Assembly: GCA_025603075.1 (NCBI GenBank)
Contig: MU626422.1
Span: 1-43,767 of the forward strand
Direction of reading: 5' to 3'
Length of the DNA: 43,767 nucleotides
From: Neoconidiobolus thromboides FSU 785
Taxonomy: Eukaryota; Entomophthoromycota; Entomophthoromycetes; Entomophthorales; Neoconidiobolaceae
Positions 10,008 to 20,844 of the stretch are shown here, in pieces. The notes below the pieces were generated by a model. The model was not told the origin of the DNA, ran no database searches, and worked only from the letters and a program-made list of their open reading frames with translations. Within the stretch, counting starts at the first letter, position 1; the number at the start of each line of letters is the position of its first letter. The position numbers and the translations under genes were made by a program.

Positions 10008-11810
10008 ATGAAAAATAATGAGAATTCAGGAAGTTATAGAGAATCTTACAGATTTAAAGCTGTCGAAAGGATAGAAAAAATTGAAAGGGAGTTGACGGAT
10101 GTTTTTTCTAGTATAAAGAGCAATTTACTGGCCTATCCAGCTAATGAATTTAGTGGTTTAATAAAGAGTTATCTTAGATGGTCAAAGGAATGTTTGGTTA
10201 CAAAAAAAAGATTGATAGAGTTGAAAAATAAGTCTAACAAATTACACAAAGAAAAATATAAAATTACAGAGGCAAAATTTATAGCTTATTTTGAAAAAGG
10301 GATATCCCATTATACTCAATTGATAAGAAATAGTCAAAAGTTGATGTTCATGAATAGTTGTTTGTGCTGTTGTCCAGAGAGAGAGTTATATGTCACTCCA
10401 AATAAAGTAGATGAGTTAATGCCTTCAGAACTTTTGGTATGTTTTATTAGTATTTATCATCAGCTTTTAGATCCAGATGGATTATGGTTTACAGCTCCAG
10501 TATTGGAACGTATATTTAAAAAAAAAGAACCAAGTTTATTAAAAGCAATGCTTTTACAATCATTATTGAGTTTAGTAGAACTTCCAAAAGAATACAAACA
10601 GCTATTACTTAATAACACTAAAGATATCCAAAGTATGATTATTCAAAGTTATAGTAATCCAAGCTTAGAAAATGTAGTTGCAATCACTTTAATTGCTGGA
10701 GAATATTTATATACTAAAAACTATTCTTTAGCTAACATATATTTAGGACAAGCAGTAAGGATGGCTGGAATGTTACAAATAATACCAAAAGAAACAGAAA
10801 AAGAGAAAAATATTTTTTTAATTACAAACAACCGTAATCAGGATTCATTAAAAGAAAAGCTATGGGAATTTATAATTATCCTCCATGTTGGTTTATCTTA
10901 TTTACCAGGATCTTTTTTAACCTTAAAATATACTAATATAATCCCCTTAATTCATATCAGAAATAAGTTGATTAGTATACCCACAATGCCTAGATTAAAG
11001 ATCAATAAAACAAAAAAGATAGATTTAAAAGCAGTATTAAAAAGTGTTAATATAAAAAATAGTGTTATAGCCCCCAGTATTAACAATAACCAACCTCGCA
11101 AGTCATTATATTGTTCAAGAGCGCTAGCATGCTACTGTCATGTTTTACAATATTATTATAACAAAAAAGATATGCTAAAGAGAAATCCAAACATAGATCC
11201 AATCAACAGGTTCTATTTTGATTTAAATAGTATGTTAAAGATGATTGATGAATTAGATCAAGAGATAAATGATGTACCAACAAATTACAAAAGCTATCAC
11301 CTTTTATCCTTAAAGGAACTTAATGATATAAAATCATACGGTGTACTACAATTAGATAACACTTCATCATTAGGTTCTTCTGGATATTTGATGTTTTTGA
11401 ATAGTAAACTTTATGTTGTTGACCCTATTTCATATATAAGTCCATATCCTCACCCACTATTATACACCTGGCTATGGAAGATTGGATTAGAAACAGCCGA
11501 CAAGTTATGGGATCTATTTTCAAGCTTGTTTAATCGTAATAATGTTAAAAACGAATGTCCATGGATACTATTTAACTCATGTATGAATTTACTTCCAACT
11601 ATCTATTTTTATATTAACGCTTTATCACAGTTATATTTTTCAGAGTCTCAGAATGAATTAATTTATAACAAAGTTCAACAATTAGTTTATTGGATTAAGA
11701 GGGATAGAGACAGAACTCATTATTTTGAAGATAGTGGGTTTGCAATCGAGGTTATAGAAAAAGACTTGCAAAAGTTCCATTTCTTAGAAAAGTATTCTAT
11801 AACAGTATAA
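10008..11810 (+). CDS. MHR-only fungal transcription-factor-like protein, paralogue 1
   Basis: A 600-aa intronless ORF from ATG. Residues 10-29 form a basic helical segment (YRFKAVERIEKIEREL) of the kind that follows the zinc cluster in Zn2Cys6 regulators, but no CxxC...C cluster precedes it and the protein starts there. The middle homology region follows: PSELLVCF (139-146), SLLKAMLLQSLLSLVELP (176-193), PSLENVVAITLIAGEYLYT (218-236), ANIYLGQAVRMAGMLQI (242-258), a KLWEFIIIL helix near 285 and IPTMPRL near 324-330. The C-terminal third has a family signature SLGSSGYLMFL and a TWLWKIGLETADKLWDLF helix. Closest relative here is the gene at 30428-32221 (roughly two-thirds identical by eye). The MHR suggests a nuclear regulatory or dimerisation role without DNA-binding of its own; that is inference. 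Confidence 0.85.
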   Translation: MKNNENSGSYRESYRFKAVERIEKIERELTDVFSSIKSNLLAYPANEFSGLIKSYLRWSKECLVTKKRLIELKNKSNKLHKEKYKITEAKFIAYFEKGISHYTQLIRNSQKLMFMNSCLCCCPERELYVTPNKVDELMPSELLVCFISIYHQLLDPDGLWFTAPVLERIFKKKEPSLLKAMLLQSLLSLVELPKEYKQLLLNNTKDIQSMIIQSYSNPSLENVVAITLIAGEYLYTKNYSLANIYLGQAVRMAGMLQIIPKETEKEKNIFLITNNRNQDSLKEKLWEFIIILHVGLSYLPGSFLTLKYTNIIPLIHIRNKLISIPTMPRLKINKTKKIDLKAVLKSVNIKNSVIAPSINNNQPRKSLYCSRALACYCHVLQYYYNKKDMLKRNPNIDPINRFYFDLNSMLKMIDELDQEINDVPTNYKSYHLLSLKELNDIKSYGVLQLDNTSSLGSSGYLMFLNSKLYVVDPISYISPYPHPLLYTWLWKIGLETADKLWDLFSSLFNRNNVKNECPWILFNSCMNLLPTIYFYINALSQLYFSESQNELIYNKVQQLVYWIKRDRDRTHYFEDSGFAIEVIEKDLQKFHFLEKYSITV

Positions 11811-12151
11811 TATAATTGATATTAATTGTAATTATTTACCTTTCCCTTTTTAAGAGTATGATCTTATTTATTATTTTTAATACTATTATGGGATGTATTT
11901 ATTTGATAAACTTTGATAAAGAGAAGCCTTGTAAGTGTAAAATTAAAAGAGTTCAAGGGGGAGAGTTGTATAATTATGATAATGGTATTCCACATAAGAG
12001 GTAAATAGGGGAATTGATTGACTAATGGAAGATACTCTATTCTAAAAATATCTAGTTTAAATATATGGATACTATGTTTAGCTTTATATAGCTCGATTCA
12101 GCTATATTAATGAAAAGGGGGTGGTATTTATTAGATAATGACAATAGTAAA
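11811..12151. other. Convergent intergenic region
   Basis: The 3' ends of two MHR paralogues meet here. A 48-codon ORF at 11858-12004 (hydrophobic start, then PCKCKIKR) is present, but nothing supports it as a gene. No other feature is visible. Confidence 0.4.
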
Positions 12152-13903
12152 TTAAAGACTCAAAGGGTACTTATCAGGAAGTTTAAACTGATTTAAATAC
12201 GCCCTAATTCTACTTAAAGTAAAATTAGCATCTAAAAATCCAACATCTGATTTTTCTGATAGTTTAAGAAACTCAATAAACTTTACTAAATAATTATAAA
12301 TTACTATTCTATCCTTTTTATTAAATAAATCATTAATTAATATATTTAATGAAAAATAAATAATTGTTAAAAAATGACTGGAGTTATTAATAATGGGATA
12401 ATGAATTTGGTCATTTTTTATATTTAATTTGATACATGAATTAAGATATTTCCATATATTAATAGTACCTTCGTATAATTTATAACTATGTTTCTTATTA
12501 GATAGCTGATAAGGTTGTTCTAATAATCCAATAAGTGGATTTAATATTGTTAGTTTACTTATCAAAATAACATAATAAGCATAACTACTAAATGAACTAT
12601 CACTAAATTTTAATTTACCATGATATCTTATTTCATAAGCTTGTTCTTGATTAATTAATTGATATTGTTTATATTCTTTTGGTGTATTTTGTAATTTCAT
12701 ATCTATCTGATTAATTAAATTAACTTTATGTTTAGTTAATTTAAATATTGTGTTTGAGTTTTGTATTTCATTTTTTTCATTTCTTATTAATTTAGTTCTA
12801 TAATAGTTGATATAATCGCATGCTTGTAATTCACACCATGTAGCAAACGCATAATAATTAGCTTGTTCGTCATCATTATATGTTGGATTTGTATAGATTG
12901 GATTATTATTATTGTTTAGAAAATCATGAATATTATCTATAATAATTACATTCTGTTTCAATTCTCTTGGCTTAGTAGGTATACATAATACAGTTCTATT
13001 GATGTGCTTTAATCGATAGTTTAATTTATAATCACTTTCAAATTCATTTTTAATTTCTAAAAAGACAGCTAATAATTCTATTATCTCAAATATTCTTTGT
13101 TTCCATAGTTGATTACTTTTACTTAACTTCTCTAAATTTTGTTCTTCTACTTGTTTTTTCATTTCTATTAAATGGAGTATATACAGTCTCGCTGTTGCCC
13201 TTTGTTGTTCAAAAAAATATTCAAAGCTTAATAAAGTTAGTCCAGTTAAATTTTCTAAACTTGGAGTATCCATGCTTTGTCTCAGAATTTGATTAAATCC
13301 ATTCCCTTCCCTTTTTAAAACTTCAATAAACTGCTGATCATTAAATTTAATAATTTTATTAAATGTTTGAAATAGCATTAGCTTTAATAAAGATTTGTTA
13401 CTATTTTTTAATACTCTCAATAAATCTTCTTTCGTCAACCAAAAACTATAAGGGTCCATTAACGTTGTATAAATCTTAATAAGACTTTCTAATAATTCAC
13501 TTGGAAGCATATTATTAATTAAAATAGGAGATGCTTTTAATTCATTCATTATATTTCCTTCATAATAAAATAAACCATAAGGTAATTGATTTTCATTAGT
13601 TAATTGATTAAAGTTAAATATACCATACTCTATTTCTAGACAAAATTCATATTGTTTTTGTTTTATAAGTGAAGAACCTTCTTTCCTTCGTCTCATTTTG
13701 AACATAAATTCCATGACTTCCTTTTGCTTCTTGATTATATAATTCATCCATTTTATATAGTTATTTATTAACTTTACTTTGTTCGGCTCATTATATGAAT
13801 TAATAGTTGCATTATAAAGGATTGTTTGTAGCTCAAAATACAATAAACGGATCCTTTCTGAAGCTTCTGTTTTATATGACCTTTTTTCGAGGGCAAATTC
13901 CAT
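12152..13903 (-). CDS. MHR-only fungal transcription-factor-like protein, paralogue 2
   Basis: A 583-aa intronless ORF. The frame opens at a TTG at 13921; I start at the ATG at 13903 (MEFALEKRSYKTEASERIR), which aligns with the family's SY..xA..RI N-terminus. A basic patch MRRRK follows the first helices. The middle homology region is more diverged than in paralogue 1: PSELLESLIKIY, SLLKLMLFQTFNKIIKF, PSLENLTGLTLLSFEYFF, then ARLYILHLIEMK in place of the usual GxAxRMA. IPTKPREL and SFSSYAYYVILISKL are the family's later signatures. Its closest match here is the gene at 15887-17647, and the pair flanks the phytochelatin synthase gene. No zinc cluster is seen in or just upstream of the ORF. Confidence 0.8.
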   Translation of the reverse strand: MEFALEKRSYKTEASERIRLLYFELQTILYNATINSYNEPNKVKLINNYIKWMNYIIKKQKEVMEFMFKMRRRKEGSSLIKQKQYEFCLEIEYGIFNFNQLTNENQLPYGLFYYEGNIMNELKASPILINNMLPSELLESLIKIYTTLMDPYSFWLTKEDLLRVLKNSNKSLLKLMLFQTFNKIIKFNDQQFIEVLKREGNGFNQILRQSMDTPSLENLTGLTLLSFEYFFEQQRATARLYILHLIEMKKQVEEQNLEKLSKSNQLWKQRIFEIIELLAVFLEIKNEFESDYKLNYRLKHINRTVLCIPTKPRELKQNVIIIDNIHDFLNNNNNPIYTNPTYNDDEQANYYAFATWCELQACDYINYYRTKLIRNEKNEIQNSNTIFKLTKHKVNLINQIDMKLQNTPKEYKQYQLINQEQAYEIRYHGKLKFSDSSFSSYAYYVILISKLTILNPLIGLLEQPYQLSNKKHSYKLYEGTINIWKYLNSCIKLNIKNDQIHYPIINNSSHFLTIIYFSLNILINDLFNKKDRIVIYNYLVKFIEFLKLSEKSDVGFLDANFTLSRIRAYLNQFKLPDKYPLSL

Positions 13904-14356
13904 TTTATTAAAACAAATCAATTGTCTACTAATTTCGATTTTAAATATTATGTGTACAAAAAAGCCAAATCAAATTTTGATTGTTTATCTCATATTAGGT
14001 CATTCATAAAATATCCCTACAGTTTGATGTGGTAAAAAAACTATTAGAAAAATTGCAACAGCAAAAAAATTTACTCAGAAAAATTTTGTTTTTGGAGACA
14101 AAAATTATTTAGTATTGCAACTAATGATCTATCTTTTATGTATACGAAGTTTGGAAGGCTACTACTACTCTTTGTGAAGGGCTTTAATAATTTAAATTTG
14201 TTCCAATTTTAAAATTTATTTATTTCACCAAAATAAATTTAATTTTTTCAACTTTGATGCTAACAACCTAAATAGTTTTCTAGTTTGACATAAAATTTAA
14301 AAAGCAGTCTCATTCCAAAAAACTGTCAACTCACTTTTACAATAAATTTTTAAAAA
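13904..14356. promoter_or_regulatory. Divergent intergenic region between an MHR paralogue and phytochelatin synthase
   Basis: This 453-bp A+T-rich region separates two divergent start codons, so it must hold both promoters. I see no MITE, no repeat and no distinctive motif in it. Confidence 0.35.
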
Positions 14357-15828
14357 ATGTCCAATTTAATCCGTACTTACTTTAAAGTAATAATCTTATC
14401 TCTTCGCCAATTTTAACATACTGATTTGTTCCCTTGATAGCGTCAATTGCCATCAAGTTTAATACCCTTTTCCTCCACTCAAGGAAAGTTCTTTTTTAAA
14501 AAAGCAATTGAAACTGGGCATGCAGAAATTTATTTCCAATTAGCAAATTATTTTACTACACAATCGGAACCAGCTTGTAAGTTGTTTATTATTATCGCCA
14601 ATATTTTTAGTTTGACTAATATGATTATTGTCCTAGTTTGTGGATTAGGTACGTTATCAATGGTATTAAACTCTCTAGAAGTTGACCCATTGAAAGTTTG
14701 GAAAGGCCCTTGGAGATGGTGAGTTTCAATTATTATCTATCATTTGAACGTAAAAATAACTAAGAAATATCAACTATTAATAGGTATGCTGATGAAATGT
14801 TAGATTGTTGTCGTTCGTTATCTGATATCCGTTTACAAGGTATTACTTTATCCGAATTTGAGTGCCTAGCTAAATGTAATGGATTATCCAGCCGATTATC
14901 TTATAGTAATAAAACAACATTAAATCAATTTGAAAATGATGTTAAACTATCATGTCAATCGGATAATCAAGTGATGGTATTATCTTATTCTAGAAAAACT
15001 TTAGGACAAACAGGTGATGGTCATTTTTCGCCTGTTGGAGGTTATGATCCTGAAGAGAAGATGGTATTAGTATTAGACGTTGCTAGATTTAAATATCCTG
15101 CCTATTGGGTACCTTTGGATTTATTATTTGAATCATTGAAACCAATAGATCCTAGTTCGGGCATCTCAAGAGGTTATACTTTATTATCAAAGAATAGTTT
15201 TACAATAACTTCATTAACTCAATTGGATTTGGATTTAAAAAGTTGGAAACAGTTTTTATTAAAGATAAAAGGAATTAGTAAAAAGGAAGAGCTTTGGCAT
15301 GAATTGATACAATTATATAATGAGTTGAGGGAATTTAAATCGGATAAGAAAGAAATAATTCAACAGAGGATTTTGTTAATGAAAGAAGAGGATGAATTAT
15401 TGCCATTGAAAAAGAACTGTAAAGAAAATAATAATAATAATAATGAATTACAAACAGAATATATAACACAATTTGAATTATTAGTAGCCAGTATTAAAAA
15501 CACAATATTATATAATTGGATACAAAAAAACATCGTCATCCCCTCTTCATTATTACAACAGAATCCCAATTATTTATCCTTATTGACTTTATTTTATTTA
15601 TCTTTACCATATGAAATATTATTTAATAAGGAAGATTTATTATTAATTCAAGACAGAATTAATATTGATAATATTTCATTACAAGAAATTATTGAAATTA
15701 CTTGTAATGATTGTAAATGTAATGATTATAATATTAGATTAGCTAAATCTATATTATCAAATGAAGTAGCAACGTTAAAACAAAAAATGATTAATTTAAA
15801 TAATTGCTTAAATCAAACAACACATTGA
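14357..15828 (+). CDS. Phytochelatin synthase (glutathione gamma-glutamylcysteinyltransferase), four exons
   Basis: Exons are 14357-14386, 14441-14576, 14637-14718 and 14784-15828, with introns of 54, 60 and 65 nt (GTAATA/GTAAGT/GTGAGT donors, TAG acceptors). The joined protein is 430 aa. The N-terminal half is a clear phytochelatin synthase domain: [10 protein letters not shown] (13-22), TQSEPAFCGLGTL (50-62), VWKGPWRWY (76-84), MLDCCR (88-93), [12 protein letters not shown] (160-171) and [11 protein letters not shown]. The papain-like triad is intact as Cys57, His163 and Asp181, one residue offset from the plant enzyme. The enzyme makes phytochelatins from glutathione when metals such as Cd are bound. 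The C-terminal half is variable and Asn-rich, with a CNDCKCND cysteine cluster that may sense metals. Its 3' end is only 58 bp from the convergent MHR gene at 15887. Exon 1 encodes only ten residues and rests on the splice signal and sequence fit. Confidence 0.92.
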
Positions 15829-15886
15829 GTTAATATTAGACATAATAAAAGTTAAACACAATTTATGAATAATTTATTTGCTTTAA

Positions 15887-17647
15887 TTATATATATATTT
15901 GATTAAATAATTGTTCCACCCCATATAGCTTAATTAATAATTTAAATTGCTGATAAACATAATTTGTATCTTTAAATCCAAACTTCGAATTATAACAACC
16001 ATTTAAGTAAGAATATATAAAATTCAAGTTTGAAATGAACTCACTTTTAATTTCTTTAGAAACGTTTTCTTGTTTAATAATAATAAAATAATATTTAAAT
16101 AATGGTAAAAAATCTCTTAAATTATTCATCAACAAATAGTAAATCTCTTTTTTTTCAAAAGGAGTATTAATTATTGTGGATAATAATTCATATAAATTAC
16201 TTGTTATTTGATAACTTAATTGTAAATATCGTCCTGGAATTGTATCTAATTTACTTTGATTACTACAGTTATTAAATAATAATGGTTGTACTAAATATAA
16301 ACAATTTAAATTCAATATTAAATAAGCATATGTACCAAAAGACGTATTATCACTATTACTGATTATATTATGTTTACCATAAATTAATAAACTATTTGTC
16401 TGTTCTTTTGTTATTAATGTATATATTTTATAATTTGATGGGGTTAATGTTAATTGATTCAATATTAGTTTTATATAATTATCGATTTGTTGAGTGTTAT
16501 AATTACAGTTTAATTTCAATTGTAATACTTCTAAATCAATCCAAGTAGCAAATAAGTAATATTTTTTTTGAAATTCATCTTCATTCGGTTTTTTGTCATT
16601 ATTATCTAAATTTAATATTAAATGTAGTCCCTCTGTTTTAATAATAGTAGCATCTTCTATTTTACATTTTCTAACTTTAGTCGGTAAGCATAATAGTTTG
16701 TTATTAATATGTTGAAATTTAATGAACTCATCTTTCTTATTTACTTCTTTCCATTTTTCCTTATTCTCTACTTGTTTGCCTATAATTAGTAAACAAATAA
16801 AATCAACTAACTCGAATATGTTCTTCTGCCATTCCGCCATCATTTTATCGTGTATTTTATTGTTTTGAATTTTTAATTTCTCTTTCATTTTCATGATTTC
16901 TAACAAATAAATATTTGCACTCTTTATCTCTGCTGAAAAATAAAACTCCCAACATAATAAAGTAATCCCAGTTAAACTCATTAAATCTCCCTTTTCTAAA
17001 GCTTCCACTACTAGGTTATTGAAATGCCATTCAGATATATTAATTAATTTTTCCAATTGATCACAATCAAATTGAATTAACTTATTAAATGTTTGTAACA
17101 ACATCATTTTAACTAATGTATTTTGTTGACATTTTAATATCTTGATTAACATTTCTTTTGTCAACCAAAAACTCTCCGTATCCAGCTTATTGCTATATAA
17201 ATTTATAAAACATTCTATTAATTGACTTGGTTTTAAACCATTAAAAGTATTAACACTTAAATTAAAATCTCTCATCAGATCCATAGGTAATAAAGCAATC
17301 AATGAATGTTCGGAAGGATGTTGAATATCATTATTTACGAATTCCATAAAATTTTTAATACCTAACTCTGTTTCTAATCCAAATAGGCGAACTTCTTTAT
17401 TATAGATTACCAACCCATTACGTCGACGTTGTATCTTTTTTTTTATCTTTATCAAATTAAGATACTTATTTAAAATATAATTAAGCCATCGAAGGTAATT
17501 AGTTATTGTAATAAGATGTGGATTATTCCTGTTACCACTGGTACTATTATTCATACTAATTATTTCCATACTGCTCTTCAATATCCTTTCAATTTCTACT
17601 ATCCTCTTAACTGCAGCATCTTTGTAACTTTGGGGTTTTAACGGCAT
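15887..17647 (-). CDS. MHR-only fungal transcription-factor-like protein, paralogue 3
   Basis: A 586-aa intronless ORF from ATG. The N-terminus (SYKDAAVKRIVEIERIL) matches the family's leading helix, and QRRRNG gives the same basic patch as paralogue 2. MHR landmarks are PSQLIECFINLY, TLVKMMLLQTFNKLIQF, SLTGITLLCWEFYF and ANIYLLEIMKMKEKL, with the canonical GxAxRMA degraded as in paralogue 2. LPTKVRK and SFGTYAYLILNLNCLYL follow. The two genes are more like each other than like the other four, suggesting a local duplication that now brackets phytochelatin synthase. No zinc cluster is visible. Runs of Asn and Ile reflect the A+T-rich codons. Confidence 0.8.
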   Translation of the reverse strand: MPLKPQSYKDAAVKRIVEIERILKSSMEIISMNNSTSGNRNNPHLITITNYLRWLNYILNKYLNLIKIKKKIQRRRNGLVIYNKEVRLFGLETELGIKNFMEFVNNDIQHPSEHSLIALLPMDLMRDFNLSVNTFNGLKPSQLIECFINLYSNKLDTESFWLTKEMLIKILKCQQNTLVKMMLLQTFNKLIQFDCDQLEKLINISEWHFNNLVVEALEKGDLMSLTGITLLCWEFYFSAEIKSANIYLLEIMKMKEKLKIQNNKIHDKMMAEWQKNIFELVDFICLLIIGKQVENKEKWKEVNKKDEFIKFQHINNKLLCLPTKVRKCKIEDATIIKTEGLHLILNLDNNDKKPNEDEFQKKYYLFATWIDLEVLQLKLNCNYNTQQIDNYIKLILNQLTLTPSNYKIYTLITKEQTNSLLIYGKHNIISNSDNTSFGTYAYLILNLNCLYLVQPLLFNNCSNQSKLDTIPGRYLQLSYQITSNLYELLSTIINTPFEKKEIYYLLMNNLRDFLPLFKYYFIIIKQENVSKEIKSEFISNLNFIYSYLNGCYNSKFGFKDTNYVYQQFKLLIKLYGVEQLFNQIYI

Positions 17648-18828
17648 CTTTAACTAATAATTCTAATTATCAAATTCTTGTTTTATTATATTTTTTATTA
17701 CTTTCTTTCTTATATATTATTATTCATTTTTATGCTTCTATTATTATTTTCATTGCCAATAAAAAAAGACAAGGATACAATTAATTTTTTTAAGAGTTTG
17801 AAATTTTCGGGGAGTTAGAAACTATTCCATATTTAGTAATTAGTTTTATATAGAAATTGATTGCGAACCCTCAAGGAGTTTAGATGTTAGTGATGTTTAA
17901 AAAATTGTTAAAAAAAAGAGAAGAGAATTAAATTTTCTTGATTGTATGGGAAAAAATTGGGAATTGATGAATAGAAGATAAAAAGATAATATAACACTGT
18001 AAATCACTTTGATTTTTTTTAAAGTTATACTGATTAAAGTCGACTTACTTTTAAAGCTCTCCGTTTCCACCTTCTTCCGATTTATTTCCCGCAATTAACA
18101 ATTAACTTCACTTTGGATTTTCCGCATGCTAACAATTCAATTTATCTTTATGTGCCACTAATAGACCTTAGTCTTAACTTCGGTTTAATTTTCCTTGGGA
18201 CTAAAGAATTTAATAGTTTTAATAGTTTAAAATTGTTATATTATTACTACTTTTAAAAACTCAATAAATGATATTACTCTTTATAGTAAGCTAAATTTTA
18301 TCGTATGTTTTATTTAATTTTATTGGGGTGTTTATAAGCGTTGGGGATTAGTTAATTATAATATATAATAAAATTAATACATAAATGTACCAATTATATT
18401 AGTAAAAAGCAACTTTTGAATTTACTTTATATAGTAGTTTAACTAACATCATAACATCCTTGGCATTATTAGGATTTATAAGCATTATGATTAAAGAATA
18501 TATAATTTGTAAAAGTATAACAATATTAACATTTTGGTTTTAGAGTTTTGAGTTTATCTCATAGAAATCTATACAATATTTACTATCTCTGGTATTACTG
18601 GGGTTTGTAAGCTTTCGAAATCAAATAATATATTATATATATAAGTAAAACAATATTGACTTTTTAATTGATAAATTTTTGAGTTTACCATATTTATACA
18701 TTAGTCTAGATTATATCGTATTATTATTTACTACACTAAAAATTAGTTAACTTTGAAAAGTAATCAATGATAAATTCAAAAGTAATTTAACTTTTTAATT
18801 AAAAGAAAATTGGTAAATTTTATAAAAA
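17648..18828. other. Intergenic region with diverged tandem repeat
   Basis: No gene is seen. The right part contains a diverged tandem duplication (see 18462-18720). A 65-codon minus-strand ORF at 17897-18094 has no features and is probably chance. Confidence 0.5.
18462..18720 (+). repeat. Diverged tandem repeat, two clear units of ~129 bp
   Basis: Unit 18462-18590 and unit 18591-18720 share an ordered set of similar blocks: ATTAxxGG-TTTxTAAGC, AATATATxAT, AACAATATTxAC and TTTTGAGTTTA. A third, weaker unit may precede them from about 18320 (GGGGTGTTTATAAGC). The repeats are old, with many substitutions, and have no coding potential. Confidence 0.5.
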
Positions 18829-20577
18829 TTATAAAACTGAAAGATGAATAGATCTTAATTCCGTTTTTAATACCTAATAATAAATAACATTAGCGCTCAG
18901 CAACATATAAAACAATAACTAAATATAAACTTACTTCAACAGCTTGTTCAAATTCCAATCGATTTTTGGCTTCTAAAATCCAATCTTCAGCTAATTTCTT
19001 TGGCCATCCCTTTAATTGATTTAATTCTCTAGCTGCTAAATCCAAATCATTTTGATTTAAATAATATTGACATCTTGCAATTACAGCCTCAACATCATTA
19101 CCTTCCACAAGGCCTTGTTTATTAAACAAAAAAGTAGTTAAAATATATGAGCTTAAATGTCCAAAAAACCCTGCGTTTTCTTTAACTAAGGCAGAGGAGG
19201 AAACTTCTTCACTAACTTTTTCAAAACGTTGTTTTAAGGAATTGAAGTTTAATAGACCTCTCATAGCTACTAACTCATCCAAGGAATTGATTACTTCAGC
19301 AACTAAAGGTGTACATTGAGAAATGGATTGAATATATCTTAATTCTTCAATAAATGGAGAATTATTTTTCTCTTTAATGGCAGTTTCTAAAGCATCAATA
19401 GCACAACTCAATTTTTGATAATTGATTTGATTGGAGGCGTTTTGTTTACTATTAATAAATCCATCTTCTAATAACATAACTTGTTGAATGACCTGATCTA
19501 ATTTACTTAATCTTCCATTCCTTTCGGAATCAACTAACAATTTACTTTCTCTACGCCAAAAACGTTCGAGTGTTTTGCCTTGTTCTTGGAGTTTTTCATC
19601 AAGCTGAGCTTTAAACCTATCCATTAATTTTTCTCTTTCACTTTCATAAAGTTGATATTTATCTTTCATTTCCAACTCATATTTTTCTTCCAATTCTTTC
19701 TTTTGTTGAGTTAACATATCTTCAACAATTACATTACTTCTTTCTAAATCTTTATTCAAAGTACTACGATTTTTAATACTTTCATCTAAATAAGGGGTTA
19801 AATTTTTTAATGAATATAATACTTTAGAATAAGCTAAGACGCTTTCTTCGACTGTTACTTTTTTGTCTCCATTAGTTGAAATATAGTTATCAATGGATTC
19901 TACTAACTCTTTCATTACTTGATCCTCATAAGTTAATTTGGTTAATTGACTTGCAAGTTGTTGTAATTGACGTAAACTTTTTTCATCCATAGTAGGTTTA
20001 GAATGCTTAATCTCAGGTAACTTTTCTTTAACTAATACTTTGACTTGAGGTTCTTTATCTTTAGTTACTGGTACGTTACTAATAGCGTGAGTTGGAGTAG
20101 CAACAGTGTCACTATTATTCATTAACCCATTAACACTAGATTTAACTGATTCAACAATTTTATTAACATTTTCACTAACTGTTTTTAAAGGTTGAAAATC
20201 ATCACTTTTTACTTTATCTTCCAATTGTTTCATTAAAGTTAAACTCTCTTGACCATATGGAGCATATTCCAAGTATTGTTTTTGAAACTCTTGATTATGA
20301 TTAGCATAATAAACAGTACCACCATAGCCTGCAGATACTAAAGTGATGAAACCTAATGATTTTAAAAACATAGATCCATTTTTTTTTTCTAAGTTTAAGC
20401 CATGGGTGGCTGATTGGGTTTCGAAACGCTATATAAAGATAATAATTGAAAAAGAAAATGGTTAGTTTGATTAGTTAAGGTAAGTTAAAAGAACAAACTT
20501 ACCTTTTGTACTTTAATTGAGTTAAGATTAAACGATGGGCGGTAACCTTTATTAAGTTTGGTTACTGTTTTATACAT
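18829..20577 (-). CDS. MIC60: MIC60/mitofilin, MICOS complex subunit, three exons
   Basis: Exons on the minus strand are 20577-20503, 20428-18935 and 18873-18829, with introns of 74 and 61 nt (GTAAGT donors, TAG acceptors, CTTAACTAAT branch-like site in the first). The joined protein is 537 aa. Residues 1-44 are basic and Ser/Thr-rich, fitting a mitochondrial presequence. A single membrane span at about 47-67 (LKSLGFITLVSAGYGGTVYYA) is followed by YLEYAPYG. A long charged coiled coil (KKELEEKYELEMKDKYQLYE and onward) spans roughly 240-325. The C-terminus carries the mitofilin signature: LNQLKGWPKKLAEDW, then LEFEQAVEVLKTELRSIHL, which is completed only by exon 3. MIC60 shapes crista junctions in the inner membrane. 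Reading on without the second intron would give a non-conserved tail, so the splice is well supported. Confidence 0.93.
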
Positions 20578-20844
20578 CTTTTATGGTATGATATATGTTG
20601 GATGACTTAAAATTTTAAACTTTGAATTGTTTTTAGCTATTAGCATTCTTTAGTAATTGATTATGAAAATGGATTACTTAGGTTATTATGGGAAATTTGA
20701 AATTTAACTAACTACTAATCATTTTATTCCAATAGTAAAAAATTAAAAGCTAAAAAAATAATACATAAGATATAATGACTAATTTTAATAATAAATAATA
20801 ATAAAATGAACGGCTTGACAAACCTCTCAACCAGTTCTTTACTT

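Noticed and set aside
11858-12004. 48-codon ORF with a hydrophobic start and PCKCKIKR
   Set aside because: It sits in a convergent 3' intergenic region with no homology I recognise; too short to call.
12152-13921. TTG at 13921 as the start of paralogue 2 (likewise TTG at 8454, 28350 and 32230 for other genes)
   Set aside because: A nearby in-frame ATG is the normal eukaryotic choice and aligns better with the paralogues or topology.
15360-15569. Minus-strand ORF inside the phytochelatin synthase gene
   Set aside because: It is a shadow of the last PCS exon.
17897-18094. Minus-strand ORF of 65 codons
   Set aside because: No recognisable feature, in an intergenic region of similar composition.
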